In this document: positions 39,009 through 48,141 of the stretch, in pieces
How the letters are laid out: every line of letters starts with the position of its first letter
Position numbering within the stretch: the stretch's first letter is position 1
From: Deltaproteobacteria bacterium
Lineage (GTDB): Bacteria; Myxococcota; XYA12-FULL-58-9
DNA length: 52,933 nucleotides
Direction: 5' to 3'
NCBI GenBank assembly: GCA_016218825.1
Contig: JACRCV010000075.1
Coordinates: 230,358-283,290, forward strand
The notes under the pieces: generated by a model
Told to the model about the DNA's origin: nothing
The model's database searches: none
Seen by the model: the letters and a program-made list of their open reading frames with translations, nothing else
Program-made: the position numbers and the translations under genes

Positions 39009-40574
39009 CTACTCCCACTCGATGGTCGCCGGCGGCTTCGACGAGATGTCATAGACGACCCGATTGACGCCACGGACCTCATTGATAATCCGGTTCGAGA
39101 TTCTGGCCAAGAGGTCATAGGGCAGGCGTGACCAGTCGGCCGTCATGCCGTCCACCGAGTCCACCGAGCGCACCGCGATGGTGTCGGCGTAGGTCCGCTC
39201 GTCCCCCATCACCCCCACCGATCGAACCGGCAGCAGCACCGCGAAGCTCTGCCAGGCCCGCGCTTCGAAGCCGGCGGCGCGGATCTCCTCCTCGACGACC
39301 ACGTCGGCGCGCCGCACCGTCTCCAGGCGCTCGTGGGTGACGGCACCGAGCACCCGCACCGCGAGCCCCGGCCCCGGGAACGGCTGCCGTTGCAGGATGC
39401 TTTGCGGCAGGCCGAGCTCGGCGCCGAGCAGCCGCACCTCGTCCTTGAACAGCTCCCGGAGCGGCTCGATGAGCGCGAGCTTCATGTCGGCGGGCAGGCC
39501 GCCGACGTTGTGGTGCGACTTGATGGTCGCCGACGGCCCCTTGAAGCTCGTCGACTCGATGACGTCGGGATAGAGCGTTCCCTGCGCCAGGAAGCGCGCG
39601 CCGCCGACCCGCTTGGCCTCGGCGTCGAAGACCCGGATGAACTCGGCGCCGATGATCTTGCGCTTGGCCTCGGGGTCGACGACGCCGGCGAGCTCGTTCA
39701 GGAAGCGATCGGTCGCGTCGACGACGACGAGCGGTATGCCGCGGCTGGCCTCGAAGATCTCGCGGACCCGCTCGCGCTCGCCGTGGCGCAAGAGCCCGTT
39801 GTCGACGAAGATGCAGTGCAGCCGATCGCCCAGCGCGCGGTGCAACAGCGCCGCCACCACCGCGGAGTCGACGCCGCCCGACAACGCGCAGATGACCTGG
39901 TCGGTCTTCGCGACCCGGGCGCGGACGTCCTCGAGGGTCCGATCCAGGAACGAGCCCATCGTCCACGACCGCGACAGGTGCGCGACGTCGAACAGAAAGG
40001 CGGCGAGGATCTCGTCGCCGCGCGGCGTGTGCGCGACCTCGGGGTGGAACTGCAGGCCGAAGATCGGCCGCTCTTGGTGGGCGATCGCCGCGAACGGCGT
40101 CGTGTCGGTCGCGCCGATGACCTCGAACCCGGGCGGCAACGCCTCGAGCTGGTCGCCGTGGCTCATCCAGACGTCGAACGGGGCGGCGTCGAAAGCGGCG
40201 AACAGCGCCTGCCCCGGACCGCGAGCCCCGGCCACCTTGCGCACCGCGGCGCGGCCGTACTCGCGCGACGTCGCGGGTCGGACCTTGCCGCCCAGGCGCT
40301 CGGCGAGGAGCTGCAGGCCGTAGCAGATCCCGAGGATCGGGACGTCGAGGTCGAGGATCTCCTGGTCGATGTCGGGGGCGCCGTTCGCGTAGACCGACGC
40401 CGGGCCACCGCTGAGGACAATCGCCGCCGGGGCGAAGGCGCGGACCTTCGCGGCGCTGAGCGTGTGCGGCTGGATCTCGCAATAGACCTTGAGGGCGCGC
40501 ACCCGCCGCGCGATCAGCTGGGTGTACTGCGACCCGAAGTCGAGGATCAGGACGTTCTCGCGTGCCACAGACAT
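39009..40574 (-). CDS. guaA: GMP synthase (glutamine-hydrolysing)
   Basis: Converts XMP to GMP. The class I amidotransferase domain has Cys in [11 protein letters not shown] and HPE in [12 protein letters not shown]. The ATP-pyrophosphatase domain has [15 protein letters not shown]. The C-terminal dimerisation domain ends in KPPATIEWE, as in all GuaA. ATG 40574 gives 521 residues; an in-frame ATG at 40595 is an alternative that would place the GGAGAG/CTCTCC hairpin inside the gene. Confidence 0.96.
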   Translation of the reverse strand: MSVARENVLILDFGSQYTQLIARRVRALKVYCEIQPHTLSAAKVRAFAPAAIVLSGGPASVYANGAPDIDQEILDLDVPILGICYGLQLLAERLGGKVRPATSREYGRAAVRKVAGARGPGQALFAAFDAAPFDVWMSHGDQLEALPPGFEVIGATDTTPFAAIAHQERPIFGLQFHPEVAHTPRGDEILAAFLFDVAHLSRSWTMGSFLDRTLEDVRARVAKTDQVICALSGGVDSAVVAALLHRALGDRLHCIFVDNGLLRHGERERVREIFEASRGIPLVVVDATDRFLNELAGVVDPEAKRKIIGAEFIRVFDAEAKRVGGARFLAQGTLYPDVIESTSFKGPSATIKSHHNVGGLPADMKLALIEPLRELFKDEVRLLGAELGLPQSILQRQPFPGPGLAVRVLGAVTHERLETVRRADVVVEEEIRAAGFEARAWQSFAVLLPVRSVGVMGDERTYADTIAVRSVDSVDGMTADWSRLPYDLLARISNRIINEVRGVNRVVYDISSKPPATIEWE

Positions 40575-40634
40575 GGAGAGGTGTATCTCTCCCATAGTCC
40601 GGCGTCAGACGCCATCGCCAGTCGGCGGCGATGG
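40575..40634 (-). promoter_or_regulatory. Two hairpins in the guaA leader
   Basis: Hairpin one: GGAGAG (40575-40580) with CTCTCC (40587-40592), abutting the guaA ATG. Hairpin two: CCATCGCC (40612-40619) with GGCGATGG (40627-40634), perfect 8-bp stem. They fill most of the guaA/TPR divergent gap. They could limit ribosome access to guaA; no known riboswitch is recognisable. Confidence 0.35.
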
Positions 40635-40672
40635 GTCGCGTCGCGCACCTTCTTGCGCTAAGGTGAACAGCG

Positions 40673-42013
40673 ATGAGTGGACGGCGGAGGCGACAGCCGG
40701 TGAGGCCCGAGGTTGCGGCGCTGCTCTTGGCCGCCGGCGCCGCCTGCGCCTCCGAGGCCAGCTACATCGAGCAAGGGCAGAAGCTCGCGCTGCAGAAGAA
40801 CTACGACGCGGCCATCGAGCAGTTCATGCTGGCGATCGGCGAGAACCCCGACTCGCAGGGCGCGAACCTCAACCTCGGCCTGGTGTACCTCGAGATCGGC
40901 CGGGTCGAGGACGCCGAGAAGGCGATCGAGCAGTCCCGCAAGAAGGGCGACAGCGAAGAGGCGCTGGTGGCGCTGGCGATGATCGCCCATGGCAAGAAGG
41001 ACTACCGCCAGGCGGCGAGCCTGATGGAGAGCGCGCTGAAGCTCGCGCCCAACAAGGCGCTGAACCACCTCCGCCTGGGCCTGATCCGCAAACAGGGCGG
41101 CGATCTGGAGCGCGCCGCCGAGTCGTTCCGGATGGCGATGGCGCAAGACCCGGAGATGGTCGACGCGCGCGTCAACCTCGGCCTGACGTTGAAACAGCTG
41201 CAGCGCCACGACGAGGCCCTCGAGGTGCTCAAAGACGCGGTCAAGGATCTGCGGGGCGCCGGCAGCTCGGTTACCGCGGTGCAGGCGGCGCTCGGCGAGG
41301 TCTACGAGTCCCAGCAGATGCTCGACTACGCCATCCATTCGTACAAGCTGGCGCTGCGCACCGATCCGAAGAACGTCACCGCGCTCGCCGGCATCGGCCG
41401 CGTCCTGCGCGCCCAACTGAAGTACGAGGAGGCGATCGAGGTGCTCGGCGGCGCGGTGGTGACGCTCCCCAAAGAGCCGCGGATCTTCTTGCAGCTCGGG
41501 CTCGCGTACCGCGACTTTCACCTCGAGCCGCAGGCGATCGAGGCCTTGACCAAGGCCATCGAGCTCGACCCGCCGCAGGACGAGGCCTACGTGCCGCTCC
41601 TCGGTCTGATGGAGCGCAGCAAGGCGCCCGCCGACAAGGTCGCCAAGGTGCTGGCGGCTGCGTCCGCGGCGCTACCGAACGACCTCGCTTTGCAGTTGCG
41701 CGCCGGCGAGATCTGCCTCGACCGCGGCGACTTCCCCAAGGCCATCGAGGCCTTCAAGCGGGCGCTGGAGATCGAGCCGGCGAACATCGACGCCAACCAC
41801 AAGCTCGGCCTGGCCTACGCCCGCGCCGCCAACTTCGAGGCGGCGACCCAGACCTACGACATCCTCAAGTACCTCGACGCCGCCAAGGCCGAAGACCTGA
41901 AGCAGACGATCGAGAAGGAGACCGCGAAGGCGGCGGCCGCGGCCAGCGACGACGACAAGAAGAGCGGCAAGAAGAAGCGCCCGCCGAAGGGCAAGCGCGG
42001 CAAGAAACGCTGA
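40673..42013 (+). CDS. TPR-repeat protein, probable lipoprotein
   Basis: A 446-residue protein. A basic N-terminus and hydrophobic run end in AAGAAC, a marginal lipobox (Cys25). About nine or ten TPR units follow, e.g. YDAAIEQFMLAIGENPDSQGA, LNLGLVYLEIGRVEDAEKAI and FPKAIEAFKRALEIEPANI. The C-terminal 40 residues are Lys-rich (KKSGKKKRPPKGK). Probably a scaffold on the envelope. It converges on guaB with a 37-bp gap. Confidence 0.88.
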   Translation: MSGRRRRQPVRPEVAALLLAAGAACASEASYIEQGQKLALQKNYDAAIEQFMLAIGENPDSQGANLNLGLVYLEIGRVEDAEKAIEQSRKKGDSEEALVALAMIAHGKKDYRQAASLMESALKLAPNKALNHLRLGLIRKQGGDLERAAESFRMAMAQDPEMVDARVNLGLTLKQLQRHDEALEVLKDAVKDLRGAGSSVTAVQAALGEVYESQQMLDYAIHSYKLALRTDPKNVTALAGIGRVLRAQLKYEEAIEVLGGAVVTLPKEPRIFLQLGLAYRDFHLEPQAIEALTKAIELDPPQDEAYVPLLGLMERSKAPADKVAKVLAAASAALPNDLALQLRAGEICLDRGDFPKAIEAFKRALEIEPANIDANHKLGLAYARAANFEAATQTYDILKYLDAAKAEDLKQTIEKETAKAAAAASDDDKKSGKKKRPPKGKRGKKR

Positions 42014-42050
42014 CGCCGGCCGGCGCGGGCCTGGGCGACGGCCGCCGAGC

Positions 42051-43187
42051 TCAGGAGCGGCCGCTGTAGTTGGGCGCCGCGTCGATGCTCGCGAGATCGT
42101 GCGCGTGGCCCTCGCGCACCCCGGCGTCGGTGACCCGCACGAAGCGCGCTCGGCGCCGCAGCTCGGCGAAGGACGACGCGCCGACGTACCCCATGCCGGA
42201 GCGGACGCCGCCCACCAGCTGGAACAGGACGCCGGCGACGTCGCCGACGAGCGGCACCAGGCCCTCGACCCCTTCGGCGACGAGCTTCTGCGCCCCGGCC
42301 TGGAAGTAGCGATCCGCGCTCCCCGCCTGCATCGCCGCGACCGAGCCCATGCCGCGGTAGCGCTTCATCGGCGCCCCACCCTGGTCCACGACCTCGCCCG
42401 GCGCCTCCGCGGTCGCCGCCAACAGACTGCCGACCATCACGGTGTGCGCGCCCGCGGCCAGCGCCTTGACGACGTCCCCGGAGTAGCGCACGCCGCCGTC
42501 GGCGACCAGCGGGATGCCGAGCCGGGTGGCCTCGGCGGCGCAGTCGAAGATGGCGGTCAGCTGCGGCACGCCGACGCCGGCCACCACCCGCGTGGTGCAG
42601 ATCGATCCCGGTCCGATCCCGACCTTGACGCCGGAGGCGCCGGCCTCGACGAGCGCCCGCGTCGCCTCGGCGGTGGCGACGTTGCCGGCGATGATCGGCA
42701 GCCTCGGGTGTGCGTGGCGGGTCGCGGCGACCGCGGTGAGCACGCTGCGGGAATGCCCGTGGGCGGTGTCGACGACGATCAGATCGACGCCGGCCTCGAC
42801 CAACTGAGCGACCCTTGCTTCGCGATCGTGGCCGACCCCGACCGCGGCGCCGACCCGCAACCGACCGGCGGCGTCGACGGTGGCGAGCTGCGCCGGCGCC
42901 CCCCCGGCGGGGGCGGCGAGCTCCTTCGCCCGGCGGACCTCGGCGGCCTGGGCGGCGCCGTCCATGTTCTTGTGGAGGATGCCGAGGCCACCGGCGCGCG
43001 CCATCGCGATCGCGAGGCCGGCCTCGGTGACCGTGTCCATCGCCGAGCTCAGGATCGGGATCTTGAGGCCGATGCCTTCGACGACCTCGGTGCTGGTGTC
43101 GACCTCGCTCGGAACGACCTCCGAGTACTGTGGCACCAGCAGGACGTCGTCGTAGGTCAGGCCCAGCGGAACATCGGGGAGGCTCAT
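42051..43187 (-). CDS. guaB: IMP dehydrogenase lacking CBS domains
   Basis: Oxidises IMP to XMP, the step before GuaA. The catalytic barrel is complete: LTYDDVLLVPQYS, GGLGILHKNM, GVKVGIGPGSICTTRVVAGVG (catalytic Cys), the flap KRYRGMGSVAAM, and VREGHAHD at the end. It has 378 residues instead of about 490. After HKNMDGAAQAAEVRRAKE a linker of about 25 residues joins directly to GRLRVGAAVGVG, so both CBS (Bateman) domains that sense ATP/GTP are missing. Frame and motifs are otherwise intact. Confidence 0.94.
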   Translation of the reverse strand: MSLPDVPLGLTYDDVLLVPQYSEVVPSEVDTSTEVVEGIGLKIPILSSAMDTVTEAGLAIAMARAGGLGILHKNMDGAAQAAEVRRAKELAAPAGGAPAQLATVDAAGRLRVGAAVGVGHDREARVAQLVEAGVDLIVVDTAHGHSRSVLTAVAATRHAHPRLPIIAGNVATAEATRALVEAGASGVKVGIGPGSICTTRVVAGVGVPQLTAIFDCAAEATRLGIPLVADGGVRYSGDVVKALAAGAHTVMVGSLLAATAEAPGEVVDQGGAPMKRYRGMGSVAAMQAGSADRYFQAGAQKLVAEGVEGLVPLVGDVAGVLFQLVGGVRSGMGYVGASSFAELRRRARFVRVTDAGVREGHAHDLASIDAAPNYSGRS

Positions 43188-43242
43188 GCCACCCTACGTA
43201 TTACATTCGGCGCGGTCTTTGGAACCCCTGTTCGCGAACGCC

Positions 43243-44424
43243 TCAAGCGCCGCCGGCCCCGAGGATGCGGAGCGCGGTCTCCGCTTCCTTCAGGAGCATC
43301 TCGACGTCGTGGAGGTCGTCGTACAGATCGGCGGCGTCGCCGTTGTCGGCGTAGGCCAAGAACCGGGTGACGTCGGCGTCGGTCGCCGCCGCCACCAGCG
43401 CCGTCGGCGCCGGCGGGATGCCGAACGCCCGGGTGATCTCGTCGCCGCGGGGATCGGCGCTCGCGGCGCCGTAGGTGATGCGACACAACCCCATCGCCGC
43501 GGCGGTGGTCGGCAGGGCCGACAGCAGCGCGCTCTCGGCCGGCGGCGCGACGCCGGCAAACCCGATCACCGCGAGGCGCTTGTCGACCGGCTCGAGGATC
43601 AACACCCGTCCGAAGTAGTTGAGCAGCGCCCGGCCGACGCACTTGCCGACCTCGACGGAGCTCGTCGCGAGGTAAAGCTGCTCGACGGCGTCGTAGAACG
43701 CGGTGCGATCGAGGGCGAGCTTGGCGGCCGCGGCACGCCGCGCCGACGCCGCGCCGCCGGCCGGGGGCGGCGGACCTCGCGTCGGGGCGCGAGGCGGGGC
43801 GCTGCGAAAGATCGTGCCGATCGGCGTCTTGCCGCCCGCCGCCGCCGTGGCCCCCTCTTCGATGCCGAGCGCCGCGCCGAAGTCACGCGTCGGCACCTCG
43901 ACGAGCGGTGCGATCCGGGCCGGGCGAGCGCGTTCGGCCGCGGCGCTGGCTTCGGCGACCACCGGCACCGGCACCTGCGCCGCCTCGGGGTAGAGGGCGC
44001 GGAGCACGGCCTCGATCTCCATCTCCAAGGCGACATAGGCGCCCACCGTCGACTGCGAGTGGTACGCGACCTCGTGCAGCTGGTTCAGGGCGCGGCCGTC
44101 GGCGAAGGCGACGCCGAGGATCTCACCGTCCCAACAATACGGGACGATGCGCAGCCGCACCGCCACCTCGCCCGGGACCCGCGCCACCGCCTCGCGCGCC
44201 GCCCGGCTCAAGGTGCCCGGCGGCAACGCCGGGATCGAGAGCTGCCGCGACAAGAAGTCGAGGAGCGTCTGCGGCTGCACGTAGCCGAGCGCCAGCAAGC
44301 AGGTGCCGAGCAGGCGGTTGTTCTGCCGCTGCAGGCGCAGCGCGTCGTAGAGCTGCGGGCGGGTGATGATCCCGTCCCGCACCAACAACAAGCCGAGGGT
44401 TTCGTGCGACGACACGCCGCGCAT
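43243..44424 (-). CDS. MshEN-domain protein (c-di-GMP receptor-like)
   Basis: A 393-residue protein. The N-terminal 60 residues hold the tandem MshEN motif: TLGLLLVRDGIITRPQLYDAL then RLLGTCLLALGYVQPQTLLDFL, as in GspE/PilB N-termini. There is no Walker A ATPase. A Pro/Ala linker (about 165-225) leads to a C-terminal domain with LILEPVDKRLAVIGFAG, possibly GAF-like. It may link c-di-GMP to another process. The start (ATG 44424) has no clear Shine-Dalgarno; GTG 44415 is an alternative. Confidence 0.75.
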   Translation of the reverse strand: MRGVSSHETLGLLLVRDGIITRPQLYDALRLQRQNNRLLGTCLLALGYVQPQTLLDFLSRQLSIPALPPGTLSRAAREAVARVPGEVAVRLRIVPYCWDGEILGVAFADGRALNQLHEVAYHSQSTVGAYVALEMEIEAVLRALYPEAAQVPVPVVAEASAAAERARPARIAPLVEVPTRDFGAALGIEEGATAAAGGKTPIGTIFRSAPPRAPTRGPPPPAGGAASARRAAAAKLALDRTAFYDAVEQLYLATSSVEVGKCVGRALLNYFGRVLILEPVDKRLAVIGFAGVAPPAESALLSALPTTAAAMGLCRITYGAASADPRGDEITRAFGIPPAPTALVAAATDADVTRFLAYADNGDAADLYDDLHDVEMLLKEAETALRILGAGGA

Positions 44425-44593
44425 ATACCATCACCGCGGCCGGATACAAAAACCGCAAAGCGCGCGTCGGGGCTCCGGACCCGAGTCCTTGGTTGTGGCC
44501 GCCGTGGGGTGTGTGATAGACGCCGCCCCTGCTGATGCGGTGCACCCCCCCGGCAATCTCACCTATCTGAGACGCGGGATGAAGGAGATGAGC

Positions 44594-45115
44594 ATGCGAA
44601 CGGCGCTGTGGATGATCCCGGTCCTCCTGACGACCAGCACGGGCTTGGCGGCCGCCCAGGACATGAAGGTCGCGTACGTCGACATGGCGCAGGCGCTCAA
44701 CGACGTCGAAGACGGCAAGTCCGCCAAGGGCAAGCTGAAGGCGGACTTCGACGTCAAGCAGAAGAAGCTCGACGAGCTGCAGACCCAGTTCAAGGCCAAG
44801 CAGGAAGACTTCGAGAAGAAGAAGGCGATGATGAAGGAGGACGTCCGCCAGGCCAAGCGCGACGAGCTCGAGAAGGACTTCATGCAGCTGCAGCAGACCT
44901 ACTCGCAGCTGCAACGCGAGCTGATCGACGCCGAGGGCAAGGTCACGCAGGAGATCTCGACCCGGCTCAAGGCGGTCATCGAGAAGATCGGCGACCGTGA
45001 CAGCTACACGCTGATCATCAACATCGGCGACACGGTGCTGTACTACAAGCGCCACCAGGACATCACCGCCGAGGTCGTCAAAGAGTACAATCGCCAGTAC
45101 GGCAAGCAGAAGTAA
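44594..45115 (+). CDS. OmpH/Skp periplasmic chaperone
   Basis: A 173-residue Skp-family protein that keeps outer-membrane proteins soluble in the periplasm. Signal peptide ends GLAAAQD; the body is two long helices forming tentacles (KAKQEDFEKKKAMMKEDV), and the strand MKVAYVDMAQALNDVEDGK is the family signature. Of three ATGs (44579, 44588, 44594) the last is best placed, six bases after AAGGAG. It begins the skp-lpxD-lpxA envelope operon; bamA is not seen. Confidence 0.92.
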   Translation: MRTALWMIPVLLTTSTGLAAAQDMKVAYVDMAQALNDVEDGKSAKGKLKADFDVKQKKLDELQTQFKAKQEDFEKKKAMMKEDVRQAKRDELEKDFMQLQQTYSQLQRELIDAEGKVTQEISTRLKAVIEKIGDRDSYTLIINIGDTVLYYKRHQDITAEVVKEYNRQYGKQK

Positions 45116-45121
45116 CGCGGT

Positions 45122-46159
45122 ATGCCGACGGTCGGTGACATCGCCGCCTTGGTCGGCGGACGGGTCATCGGCGACCCCGGGCGTCAGGTGTCCGGGGTCG
45201 CGGAGCTGACCACGGCGACCGCCGCGCAGCTGAGCTTCCTCGCCAACCCGAAGTATCGCGAGCAGTTCGAAAAGACCGCCGCCGGCGCCGTCATCGTGCC
45301 CGAGAGCGTGCAGGGGCCGCACGCCGCGGTCCTGATTCAGTGCCAGAACCCCTACCTGGCGATGGCGCGGATCTCGCAGCAGCTCCACCCCGCGCCCACC
45401 TACCCTGCCGGCGTCGAGCCCGGGGCGATCGTGGACGCCAGCGCGCGCTGCGATCCGAGCGCGACCATCCGGGCCGGGGCGGTGATCGACGCTGACGCCA
45501 GCATCGGACCGCGCACCGTCATCGGGCCGGGCTGCGTTGTCGGCGCCTCGGCCGCGGTCGGCGCCGACGTGCTCATGCACCCCGGCGCGAAGCTGCTCTC
45601 TGGTTGCCGCCTCGGGGATCGCGTCATCCTCCAGGCCGGCGCGGTGATCGGCAGCGACGGCTTCGGCTACGCCGTCGACGAGCGCGGCCGCCGGGAGAAG
45701 ATCCCGCAGATCGGCATCGTCGTCGTCGAGGACGACGTCGAGATCGGCGCCAACGCCACGATTGACCGAGCCGCGTTCGGCGTCACCCGGATCGGCGCCG
45801 GGACCAAGATCGACAACTTGGTGCAGATCGCCCACAACGTGGTCATGGGCCGCGACTGCGTGATCGTCAGCCAGACCGGGATTGCCGGCAGCGCCACGTT
45901 GGGCGATCGCGTGGTGGTCGGCGCCCAGGCGGGGATTGTGGGGCACATCAAGATCGCCGATGATGTGATGCTCGGCGCGCGCTCCGGGGTCCCGAACGAC
46001 GTCTCCGAGTCGGGGGTCTACTCGGGCACGCCGATTCTGCCCCACCGCCAGTGGCTCAAGGTGGCGATGGCGCAGCAGCACGTGCCGGAGCTCCGGCGCC
46101 GGGTGCGGCAGCTGGAGGAGCGTCTGGCCGCCATCGAGCGCGGCGCCGCGCCACAGTGA
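45122..46159 (+). CDS. lpxD: UDP-3-O-acyl-glucosamine N-acyltransferase LpxD
   Basis: Third step of lipid A synthesis. The N-terminal uridine-binding domain ([15 protein letters not shown]) is followed by a left-handed beta-helix of hexapeptide repeats and a C-terminal helix. The catalytic His is in [14 protein letters not shown], and AGSDGFGY-like [13 protein letters not shown] is the family hallmark. Length 345 residues is normal. It starts 6 bp after skp. Confidence 0.96.
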   Translation: MPTVGDIAALVGGRVIGDPGRQVSGVAELTTATAAQLSFLANPKYREQFEKTAAGAVIVPESVQGPHAAVLIQCQNPYLAMARISQQLHPAPTYPAGVEPGAIVDASARCDPSATIRAGAVIDADASIGPRTVIGPGCVVGASAAVGADVLMHPGAKLLSGCRLGDRVILQAGAVIGSDGFGYAVDERGRREKIPQIGIVVVEDDVEIGANATIDRAAFGVTRIGAGTKIDNLVQIAHNVVMGRDCVIVSQTGIAGSATLGDRVVVGAQAGIVGHIKIADDVMLGARSGVPNDVSESGVYSGTPILPHRQWLKVAMAQQHVPELRRRVRQLEERLAAIERGAAPQ

Positions 46160-46175
46160 AGGAGAGCTTGAGGTC

Positions 46176-46997
46176 ATGGCGATTCACAACACGGCCATCA
46201 TCGACAAGAGCGCCGAGATCGACGCCACCGCCGAGGTGGGTCCTTACTGCGTCATCGGCCCGTCGGTGCGTCTCGGCCCCCGCACCCGGCTGATCTCCCA
46301 CGTCCACATCGCCGAGCACACCACGCTCGGCGCCGACAACGTCATCCACCCGTTCGCGATCCTCGGCGGGCCGCCGCAGGATCTCAAGTTCAAGGGCGAG
46401 CCGTCGAAGCTCGTCATCGGCGACGCCAACGTCATCCGCGAGTGCGTGACGATGAATCGCGGCACCGCCCACGGCCACATGGAGTCGCGGATCGGCAGCC
46501 GCTGTCTGATCATGGCCTACGCCCACATCGCCCACGACTGCACGCTCGGCAACAACGTCATCCTCGCCAACTCGGTCGGCCTCGCCGGGCACGTGACGAT
46601 CGGCGACAACGTCAACTTCGCGGGCCTCGCCGGTATCCACCAGTTCTGCGAGGTCGGGCGCAACGTCTTCGTCGGCGGCGGCGCGATGGTGGCCCAGAGC
46701 ATCCCGCCCTTCTGTATCGCGGTCGGCGACCGCGCCGAGCTCGCCGGCCTCAACGTGATCGGTCTGAAGCGCGCCGGCTGGCCGCGTGAGAAGCTGCACA
46801 TGTTGCGTGACGCGTTCCGCCGCATCTTCCTCTCCGACGAGCCCCGCAAGGCGGCGCTGGAGAAGGTCGAGGCCGAGCTCGCGCCGCAGGTGCCCGAGAT
46901 CGCCGAGTTCTGCAGCTTCATCCGCCGGGCCGGCAAGCGCGGCGTCTGCTCCGGCCGGCGGGCACCGCGGCTCGCCGACTTGCCGCCGGACGAATAG
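46176..46997 (+). CDS. lpxA: UDP-N-acetylglucosamine acyltransferase LpxA (or GlcNAc3N-type variant)
   Basis: First acylation of lipid A. Hexapeptide repeats begin IHNTAIIDKSAEIDATAEVG; the catalytic His is in MAYAHIAHDCTLGNN, with HQFCEVG and VGGGAMVAQSIPPF following. The C-terminal helical domain is present, with a short extension after position 255. lpxD-lpxA lacks the usual fabZ between them. A GnnA-like dehydrogenase gene follows, so the acceptor could be the 3-amino analogue UDP-GlcNAc3N. Confidence 0.95.
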   Translation: MAIHNTAIIDKSAEIDATAEVGPYCVIGPSVRLGPRTRLISHVHIAEHTTLGADNVIHPFAILGGPPQDLKFKGEPSKLVIGDANVIRECVTMNRGTAHGHMESRIGSRCLIMAYAHIAHDCTLGNNVILANSVGLAGHVTIGDNVNFAGLAGIHQFCEVGRNVFVGGGAMVAQSIPPFCIAVGDRAELAGLNVIGLKRAGWPREKLHMLRDAFRRIFLSDEPRKAALEKVEAELAPQVPEIAEFCSFIRRAGKRGVCSGRRAPRLADLPPDE

Positions 46998-47050
46998 CCT
47001 CGGCGTGACTCGGTAGAGGCCATGGTGCGCATCGAGGAGAGCGGCTGGCG

Positions 47051-48013
47051 ATGAAGCGCGTACGCATCGCAGTGGTGGGCGCGGGACGCCTGGGGACCTA
47101 TCACCTCCAGAAGCTCTCGGCCGATCCCAAGGCCGAGCTCGTCGGCGCGGTCGACATCGACGCCGGCAAGCGCGAGCAGGCGGCGGCGACCTTCAAGATC
47201 CGCACCGTCCGTGAGCTCGGAGAGCTGACCGGGCTGTTGGACGCGGTGATCATCGCGACGCCGACGATGCATCACATCCGGGTCGCCGAAGAAGCCCTGG
47301 CGATGGGCTGTCATCTGCTGGTCGAGAAGCCGCTGGCGCCGCGCAGCGCCGAGGCACGGGCATTGATCGCGCTCGCCGCCGCCCGGCACCGGGTGTTGCA
47401 GGTGGGGCACAGCGAGCGCTTCAACCCCGCGGTCGCCGCGGCGCTCAAGGTGGCCGATCGACCGCGCTACATCGTCACCGAGCGGCTCGGACCGTTCTCC
47501 GGCCGATCGACCGACGTCGACGTCATCCTCGACCTGATGATCCACGACCTCGACATCGTCGCGTCGCTCATCCCCTGCGGCCTCTCGGAGGTGCGCGCGG
47601 TCGGCGTGCCGATCATCACCACCGCGATCGACATGGCCTCGGCGCGCCTGCAGTTCGAGGACGGCGCCGTCGCCCAGCTGTCCGCCGGGCGGGCGTCGTT
47701 GGAGCCGTCGCGCAAGATCCGGCTGTTCACGGTCGAGCGCTACGTGTCGATCGACTGCGCGAAGCGCGAGGTGAAGAGCGTCCGCCGCCTGCCCCCCGAT
47801 CCGTCGAGCCCGTGGCCGCAGATCGCCGGCGAGCCGGTGGAGGTCCCGGCCGGCGACCCGCTGGCGCTGCAAGATCACGACTTCTTGGAGTGCATCCTCG
47901 AGGGTCGCAAGCCGCGCGTCGACGGCGCCGCGGGCCTGCGGGCCCTCGAGCTCGCCGAGGCGGTCGAGAAGGCGTTGGTGGTGCCGCTGCCCGGCACCGG
48001 CCCTCGTGCTTAA
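47051..48013 (+). CDS. Gfo/Idh/MocA oxidoreductase, GnnA-like
   Basis: A 320-residue NAD(P)-dependent sugar dehydrogenase. The Rossmann motif is VVGAGRLGTYHL and the catalytic-domain motif is LLVEKPLAPRS. DLMIHDLDIVASLI and QLSAGRASLE are typical of the family. Its place just after lpxA matches GnnA in Acidithiobacillus and Leptospira, where GnnA oxidises UDP-GlcNAc at C3 before a transaminase (GnnB) adds an amine. No gnnB is in view, so GnnA is a context-based proposal. Confidence 0.8.
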   Translation: MKRVRIAVVGAGRLGTYHLQKLSADPKAELVGAVDIDAGKREQAAATFKIRTVRELGELTGLLDAVIIATPTMHHIRVAEEALAMGCHLLVEKPLAPRSAEARALIALAAARHRVLQVGHSERFNPAVAAALKVADRPRYIVTERLGPFSGRSTDVDVILDLMIHDLDIVASLIPCGLSEVRAVGVPIITTAIDMASARLQFEDGAVAQLSAGRASLEPSRKIRLFTVERYVSIDCAKREVKSVRRLPPDPSSPWPQIAGEPVEVPAGDPLALQDHDFLECILEGRKPRVDGAAGLRALELAEAVEKALVVPLPGTGPRA

Positions 48014-48045
48014 GCCATGGCACCGTGCCCGTGCGTGGAGCGGCG

Positions 48046-48122
48046 CCCCTCGCCCCACTCGGGGGCGAGGGGTTGGGGGAGTGGGGGTGGGGAGCGCGGC
48101 AGCAGCGGCCGCGCGGGAATCA
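48046..48122 (+). repeat. Dispersed two-hairpin repeat, copy C
   Basis: Hairpin 1 arms CCCCTCGCCCC (48046-48056) and GGGGCGAGGGG (48062-48072), 11 bp. Core GTGGGGAGCGC, then hairpin 2 arms GCGCGGC and GCCGCGC, and GGGAATCA ending at 48122. The terminal inverted repeats seen in copy B are not clear here. It lies between convergent genes. Confidence 0.8.
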
Positions 48123-48141
48123 AAGCAAATGCCGGAATGCC

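Noticed and set aside
42014-42050. GCCGGCCGGC palindrome between the TPR gene and guaB as a terminator
   Set aside because: Short stem with no loop and no T tract; ordinary for this base composition.
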